A stretch of 64,000 bases of DNA. Origin: Allantophomopsis cytisporea (Eukaryota; Ascomycota; Leotiomycetes; Phacidiales; Phacidiaceae). The notes below the pieces were generated by a model that searched no databases, was not told the DNA's origin, and saw only the letters and a list, made by a program, of their open reading frames with translations. Below, one piece after another: positions 58,983-64,000 of this stretch. Each line of letters starts with the position of its first letter. Positions within the stretch are counted from its first letter, which is position 1. Both the position numbers and the translations under genes were made by a program. The stretch lies in the NCBI GenBank assembly GCA_024752435.1, contig CP103031.1:372001-436000 (forward strand). The letters are read 5' to 3'.

Positions 58983-59882
58983 TGTTTCTGATGATACCTC
59001 TACTGATCTTTGTTGTGAGTTAAGTATGAGATGCTGAACGTTTCGCACTTTGATATGGAAGGGAGGCTGTGGTATATATGGTTTCCTAAATCATTGCCCC
59101 GCGGTGACCACCGCTTACATGTCAAAAGATCGCACCAGGCTGTGGCCGCATCGGATACGCCCCGCAAATTACTTTCCTGAAGTCTTATCGTGGCGGTGGT
59201 TATCAATTGCTTGGTCTTTGGAGCTAGAAATCGTCGAGTTCCGCGGCATACTCCATGGAGAATGCCATAAAGCGGAGTTGGCCGACACCTCTAAAACATG
59301 TTTGAAGCAGTACTGGCTGACGGAAACGTTCGAACTTCCTTTTCCTCCTTAGAGCCTCCTTAGAGGTCGTACAGGCCTCGAGGTTTTCTTGATGCATACC
59401 ACATTTAATGTTTGTTCGCAGCCGCATATCTGCTACTTCGGGCTCGAGCCTTGCGTCAGCCAACATTTTGTGTAAGGTACCACATATCATCCTTTTCCAG
59501 ATCTACCGTAATGAACCACCAACAAATATATTGAATCCAGAGAACAATCATTAAGAGTTATTAGGATATGAAGAGTTATATATTCACTGAAAGCCATACA
59601 ATTTGTCTGAGCCATACGGGTACTGGGAGTCGCGCGATTAATGAGAGCCATTTTACTATCCAGTCACGTTGTTCGTTTTGAAAGATAACGGGCGAGATCG
59701 AAAGTCCGCCGAATACTCGATTCTCTCGAATTGTGCCGACTACCTAGACAACAAACGTCCACCATTTTCAGATACTTTCAATAACATACGACTTTCAAGC
59801 TCTAGGATTGGAAACCGCTCATAAGATGTTTTACTTCTGAATCTTCAATGCTCTATTTTACAAACACAACTTCCCCAATGCT
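58983..59882. other. Upstream region of the xanthine dioxygenase and 3' flank of SWP1
   Basis: About 900 nt. It contains a TATA-like GTATATATG at 59072-59080 and the palindromic site at 59102. A minus-strand frame at 59224-59490 (88 codons, with a real ATG) has no domain and overlaps the likely promoter, so I do not call it. Confidence 0.55.
59102..59113. promoter_or_regulatory. CGG-N6-CCG site, candidate UaY/PPR1-type binding site
   Basis: The sequence GCGGTG-AC-CACCGC is an inverted repeat holding CGG and CCG triplets separated by exactly six bases. This spacing is known for the Zn2Cys6 proteins UaY (purine use) and Ppr1. It lies 120 bp upstream of a purine-catabolism gene. The flanking bases (G...C) differ from the T...A of the UaY consensus. 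Confidence 0.5.
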
Positions 59883-60981
59883 TTATCTCTCACCCGCAAG
59901 ACGTCTGCTCTGTACCTCAGAAAGCGCCTTGCTACCACTCAAGAAAGCAACCAATCCAACGGCACCAGCCACAGGCAGCATTTGGAAGAGGTTCCAAGTA
60001 GAGTAGTAAAGGAAGAATATGCCCTCGATAGAGACAATTGAGCCAAAGAACAAGGCATGAGAAACTGGTGCGGCAGAAGTAGCCTTGCCAACGTGAGAGA
60101 GGTTGGCTCCAAGGTAAGCCCACTATAACAATGATTAGCAATTCAGTATTGAATCCAAAGGGGCGCAAGGAACTTACGGCTCCAAGAAGGACTGGAATTG
60201 TAGCGAGAACAGCAGCCACGAAGACCAAGCTAATGATCTTTGGCGGGTTCTTTGGGTCGGACTTGAAGATGTGATGGATCTCATTGAGCTTTCCGTATCT
60301 CAATGGCTTCTCGTAAGTCGAGAGAGGAGCGTTGGCATCGGTCTTGACATTGACATCAAAGACATGGCTCTCGAGGCCCTTAGAAGAGCCAAACGAGCCG
60401 AGAACGAGGGTGGCCTTCAGCGGCTTGGAGGTAGATTGGAACTGAACAGGGAGGTCCTTTTGTTGTAGAGCAATTAGTTCGGCTGTCTATAGTATTGATG
60501 AGCGTGGGAGCTTACGACAGTGACTTTAGCTTTGCCCTCCGGCTTTACGGTAAAGGTGTATGGCATCTCAAGACCAGTATCTTGGTCCTGGAGCAGGAGG
60601 AAGGCCTGGTGCGGCTTCTTTGGCTTCCCATTCTCTGTAGCAGTCAAGACGATCTTCACAGAGTCGCCGGCACCGAGGGAAACTGGCTTCGAGAGCGGCT
60701 TATCAATCGACAACCTGAAAGAACCAAAACAACAGTATTAGCAAGCTGCATTGATGTCCGAATACCAAAAATAATCTAAACACAGTTGCAAAATTGCAAT
60801 GCGTGGTCGACTAATCCTCTTGCGTGAGTATGACATACTTGTCCTTCGTAGCAGCACCAACACCAGCGCCTTTGGTGGTCACCGACACGGTGGCATCCTC
60901 AAATCCCCATCCCGAAGCTGCCTGAGCTATGCCAGCTCCAACTAGGAGTAGCGATGGGACTAAAGAGCTGAAAAATCGCAT
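59883..60981 (-). CDS. SWP1: Oligosaccharyltransferase subunit SWP1 / ribophorin II
   Basis: Endoplasmic-reticulum membrane subunit of the complex that transfers the lipid-linked glycan to Asn residues. There are four exons: 60839-60981, 60516-60714, 60178-60456 and 59883-60122, 286 residues, of normal size for the fungal protein. The signal peptide is MRFFSSLVPSLLLVGAGIAQA. The lumenal domain includes KPHQAFLLLQDQDTGLEMPY and ATLVLGSFGSSKGLESHVFD, then the signature RYGKLNEIHHIFKSDPKNPP. Three membrane helices follow (IISLVFVAAVLATIPVLLGA, SHALFFGSIVSIEGIFFLYY, LPVAGAVGLVAFLSGS). Intron 2 is 60457-60515 with branch GAACTAAT and acceptor AAAAG; shorter choices leave a stop or a 29-nt intron. 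Confidence 0.94.
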
Positions 60982-61301
60982 TGTCGATTTGATTGTTATG
61001 CAATTCAATTTCTGGGAGCTCTCAGTACCTGCCGCGTACTTTGGACACCTTTCGCGGACACCCAAGCGCAAGCGAATATGTCAGCGCCTGAGGCAGTTAT
61101 GATGCATTGCATCATCACGTGCGAAGGAGCTGTACCTTGGAGCAGTTAAGATAGTTACGGATATCTTCTTAGCAGAAACACAAGATGCATATAAGTTAGG
61201 CTTCATTGGGAGGTTTTCATTAGAGACATGGTGCTATCCATTAAACTGATAAAAAATGCCCTAACAAAACAAGAGCACGAATAATGGTACTATGAAATTA
61301 T
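60982..61301. other. Short intergenic region
   Basis: Promoter space of SWP1 and 3' flank of the hydrolase. No other feature is seen. Confidence 0.7.
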
Positions 61302-62792
61302 CTATTTCTGCAAGGCCTCAAGCCATTCGAGCATATATTCTCTCATCTGTCCCATCACGCCACGTTCCCTCCAGAAATGCCCAGCGCCCTTCACCTCTCG
61401 TGACTTAAATCCAAACTCAAGAGGTTGATCCGTTTCAGGGCCTAATAACTCCATCCAAGATCTCTGCTTCTTTAGATTCGAAAATCCATCTTGATCTCCA
61501 TAGATAGCCAATGTGCTGTTTGGGAACACCAGTTTCTTATACTCCTCCTTGGCGAGCACTTGGTCTCGAGTCCGGATCTTCTCCATGAAAGACATGAAGA
61601 CCAGACTCCTAATCATCCCCTGCAGCGGAGAGATTAGAAGGTAGCATGTCCTTGTTGAAGCTAGTCCCTCGGGCTCTCTCATCTCCAAGTCCTCTTTCGT
61701 AGTCTTGAGGCTCAAATCCGAATCCCGAGAAAGAGGTCTGGCGCTTGCGAGGGGAGAATTTGGTGCAGGACTACTCTCAGGCCTGGCGGAACCCCCATGG
61801 TGTTTCCCGAGACTCCTCACCCTCTCAACACTGCGCCTGATTTTCGATGAATCTACTGATCGTCGTGAATCCCGAGACGCCCTTCGCATACTCTCTATAC
61901 CCTCTTCCCCACCTATCCTCATGCTCCCGCCAAGTATAGCCCTATGTGACTCCTTGAGCTGGGGCTGTCGTCCTCGAGTATCGTTGGTCTCTGCTTCGGA
62001 GGTCATTAGAACAAATTTCCATACCTCATTCTGCTGTATAGCCAGATGCCGAGCCCTCAAGCGGATATCATACGCTGCGCTCCCCGACTCGGGACTGCGA
62101 AAATGTGTTTCAAGAATAGTGTTTGTGGGCGGCAGGTTTATCGTTATTAGAGATCCATATGAGTATCCTGCTAATAGCATAAGATGTCTATTTGCGATCT
62201 CACTACTATCATCTCTGTCTTCTTTGTCGCCATGTTTGACTTCTCCCGTGCCATCTTCGACTCCTCCTTGCTGGTATATATTTGAAGGAGTTGGCGCTTG
62301 TAAGTGATGCATGTAATACGTCACGAACCCTACAAAGCTCTCATAATCCTCAAGTTCCGGTTTCGCGGTCCAAGAAGTATTTCCCTTCGACCCAAAAGCA
62401 CCTCTGCACAACAAACCAAGTCATTAGCCTCAAATCTACGAAAACATTCTCATCACATCCAATATCCTAAAGTTCTCTCCGACTCACCTAAAGTTAAAAG
62501 TCCCTACTATCCACCCCTCCACCAACAGCACCTCAACAACCTCCGAAACAACAGGATCATCATAGCAGCCGCCAAGTGGCGCATAAGGATGTGCAACGAT
62601 AGCCGCCTTCTTCCTCCAGATCTTCCTTCCAAGCGCATCTCTCTTGCGCAACATTTCTACACCCTTTGTATAAGATCCTGCGACACCGGGTCCAGCGCCA
62701 TGGAGGCATGCAGGATGATAGATTCGGCAGTCTAGCGGCGTGTCATCATGAATAGACGGGATCGTAAAGCTGAGGGCAGGTTTGGGTAGCAT
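61302..62792 (-). CDS. Alpha/beta-hydrolase fold protein
   Basis: Predicted serine hydrolase of 468 residues, substrate unknown. Exons are 62488-62792 (start MLPKPALSFTIPS) and 61302-62403, with an 84-nt intron (GTGAGT, GGCTAATGAC branch, TGCAG). The N-terminal strands include KKAAIVAHPYAPLGGCYDD and FNFRGAFGSKG, typical of the small dienelactone-hydrolase-like bacterial and fungal hydrolases. The nucleophile elbow is AGYSYGSLI, the acid is in IYGDQDGF, and the catalytic His is in VKGAGHFW. An Arg/Ser-rich insertion of about 90 residues (from SMRRASRDSRRS on) separates nucleophile and acid and is probably a disordered lid. No signal peptide is present, so probably cytosolic. Confidence 0.85.
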
Positions 62793-63511
62793 GGTCGCAG
62801 CCACGATTTAACTTTGGGATATCATGCGACATCGATTTGTACTATTCAAGATGCCTCCATTGCTGAAGAATATGTACTGATCTGAGATAGTAACACTGGT
62901 CTGGGGACGAGGCGGTTAGGTCTTGAAGGAAGGTCGAGAGTTGGGCGATGCTTTTCGATGTTATGAGGATATAGCGTACTGACGTCGATTGAATTCAACC
63001 GCAAGCTACGTTATCTGGTACTAGACAGAGCTCTCCCCGCAATTCCGCCATCCATGCAAGGTACCCGCGAACCCGCAATTGTTCAATTCACGTGGAATGG
63101 ATAATGGACTTGACGTTTATTGCCTGTGGATAAATCGATTCATGCGCATTGCTTCCAGTACTCCTTGATCTAACATACATAACAATGACCAGTCGCATTA
63201 TGCTGTGCTCCTCGATGTCTGGAATGTGGATAACAATCAAAGTTACTGCTCTAATAGCAGCAGAACCAAAAAGTAGACTGTAAGTTACGTAATTTCTGAA
63301 ATCACTTATAAAGGAAGCTCGGGTCAGCTCATAATCTCTGCCTGTATTTTTGTATGATACAGCATGTCTCTGATGCCCAAGTACAAGTATATTTATGAAT
63401 GCTCCTGTACCCACAGCTTCGCCCACCAACGCCAGGCTTCAATGCAAAAATGTAACCCCATATCCTTTAGCACATTCGATCGCGTCATTGTCATGATCGT
63501 TCATTGCAATT
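62793..63511. other. Intergenic region
   Basis: About 720 nt between tandem genes. It should hold the hydrolase promoter. No open frame with a domain is present. Confidence 0.65.
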
Positions 63512-64000
63512 TCATAGTTTGACACCCCATATCCCTCTTCCACCACTTACACCGAGCCAGTCACCTCCATCATTACTCAGTGCGCTGTGTGGCGCCCAGC
63601 TGATATTTCCGACCTCATAATCACATCGCCAGCTAGCTGCTGGGCCTCGGCTGTTATCGGATGTATTGTTGGAGCCAGGAGTTGGTGCGGCTGCCGTGCT
63701 CTGACTGAGAAGATCCCATACCAGTACGAGCGAGTCATCAGCACCCGATGCCAACGTGCCGCGTCTTGATGGCGACCATTCGATGCAGTTGATGGATGAT
63801 GAGTGCCCTCGGAGCTCGAGGAGTGCTTGACCTGGTTGACGTACGTCAAGGATGCGGATAATGTTTGAATCCTGAGAAAATGTTGCAAGCAGATGCTGAT
63901 CATGAGGGGAAGCTGCCAGTCGTAACAGTGGTGGAGCATAAGACATTGTTTGCTGCGCCAGGGTAGGACTCATACGTCCACCGGGAGAACCATCTGATCT
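63512..64000 (-). CDS. WD40 protein of the DCAF7/WDR68 (HAN11) type, 3' part
   Basis: C-terminal 162 residues of a WD40 repeat scaffold protein; the 5' part lies beyond the window. The frame is open to the right edge. Repeats read LLRLAASPHDQHLLATFSQD, then IRILDVRQPG, LRGHSSSINCIEWSPS and LASGADDSLVLVWDLL, and the last blade has CDYEVGNISWAPHS. This arrangement, with DVR in one blade and an ISWAP-type ending, fits WDR68, an adaptor for DYRK-type kinases and CUL4-DDB1. A linker rich in Ser, Thr and Asn (SQSTAAAPTPGSNNTSDNS) is a fungal insertion. The WDR68 assignment is likely but rests on a partial sequence. Confidence 0.8.
   Translation of the reverse strand, partial: RSDGSPGGRMSPTLAQQTMSYAPPLLRLAASPHDQHLLATFSQDSNIIRILDVRQPGQALLELRGHSSSINCIEWSPSRRGTLASGADDSLVLVWDLLSQSTAAAPTPGSNNTSDNSRGPAASWRCDYEVGNISWAPHSALSNDGGDWLGVSGGRGIWGVKL

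Noticed and set aside
59151..59164. TCGG-N6-CCCG as a second UaY site upstream of xanA
   Set aside because: The second half-site does not match, and the CGG/CCG spacing is seven, not six.
59224..59490. 88-codon minus-strand frame with ATG upstream of xanA
   Set aside because: No recognisable domain and no splice or promoter support. It lies in the probable xanA promoter region. It could be revisited with transcript data.
60487..60515. Ultrashort 29-nt intron in SWP1
   Set aside because: A normal 59-nt intron (60457-60515) with branch ACTAAT and acceptor AAAAG keeps the frame, so the short one is unnecessary.
1..64000. CRISPR arrays, prophage, intact transposons, rRNA genes
   Set aside because: No spaced direct repeats, no transposase, integrase or reverse-transcriptase motifs and no rRNA-like blocks were seen; the host is a eukaryote.

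Overview
The window is nuclear DNA of a filamentous ascomycete (Pezizomycotina). The evidence is short GT-AG introns of about 47-130 nt with CTAAC/CTAAT-like branch sites, fungus-only families (Zn2Cys6 regulator, KRE2/MNT1 mannosyltransferase, Fe(II)/2OG xanthine dioxygenase, BRE4-like membrane protein) and gene-sized intergenic gaps. The general look of the proteins suggests a leotiomycete (Helotiales), but this is recall of family resemblance and was not tested. Exon joins below come from reading splice signals and keeping frame. Several starts differ from the longest open frame because that frame began at a non-ATG codon.

Layout. 1-1662: 5' part of a vacuolar-type Ca2+ P-ATPase, running off the left edge. 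1663-9402: 7.7 kb with no convincing gene. 9.4-36.5 kb: a housekeeping block with a GMC oxidoreductase, the replication nuclease-helicase DNA2, a KRE2-type mannosyltransferase, the histone chaperone HIR1 beside an HST1/SIR2-type sirtuin, a BRE4-like membrane protein and 5-oxoprolinase. 37.3-39.9 kb: a ten-exon Zn2Cys6 regulator divergent from 5-oxoprolinase. 40-57 kb: a gene-poor stretch holding four broken genes (MFS sugar transporter with its middle deleted, phytanoyl-CoA-dioxygenase-like gene with an early stop, UDP-glucose 6-dehydrogenase with two frameshifts, family-2 processive glycosyltransferase with stops and a frameshift), one tRNA-Asp with a 10-nt intron and tRNA fragments around it, a small secreted cysteine-rich protein and an 88-residue two-exon protein. 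57.9-64 kb: intact genes again, namely xanthine dioxygenase, the oligosaccharyltransferase subunit SWP1/ribophorin II, an alpha/beta hydrolase and the 3' part of a DCAF7/WDR68-like WD40 protein.

How they may fit together. HIR1 and the sirtuin are neighbouring chromatin genes on the same strand. The two largest broken genes make biochemical sense as a pair: one would supply UDP-glucuronate, and the other is a BcsA/hyaluronan-synthase-like polymerase. They lie head to head, 3.4 kb apart. I read them as the remains of a two-gene acidic-polysaccharide module, and this is the most interesting observation in the window. A CGG-N6-CCG site 120 bp upstream of the xanthine dioxygenase fits purine-pathway control. 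No CRISPR array, intact transposon or rRNA was seen.
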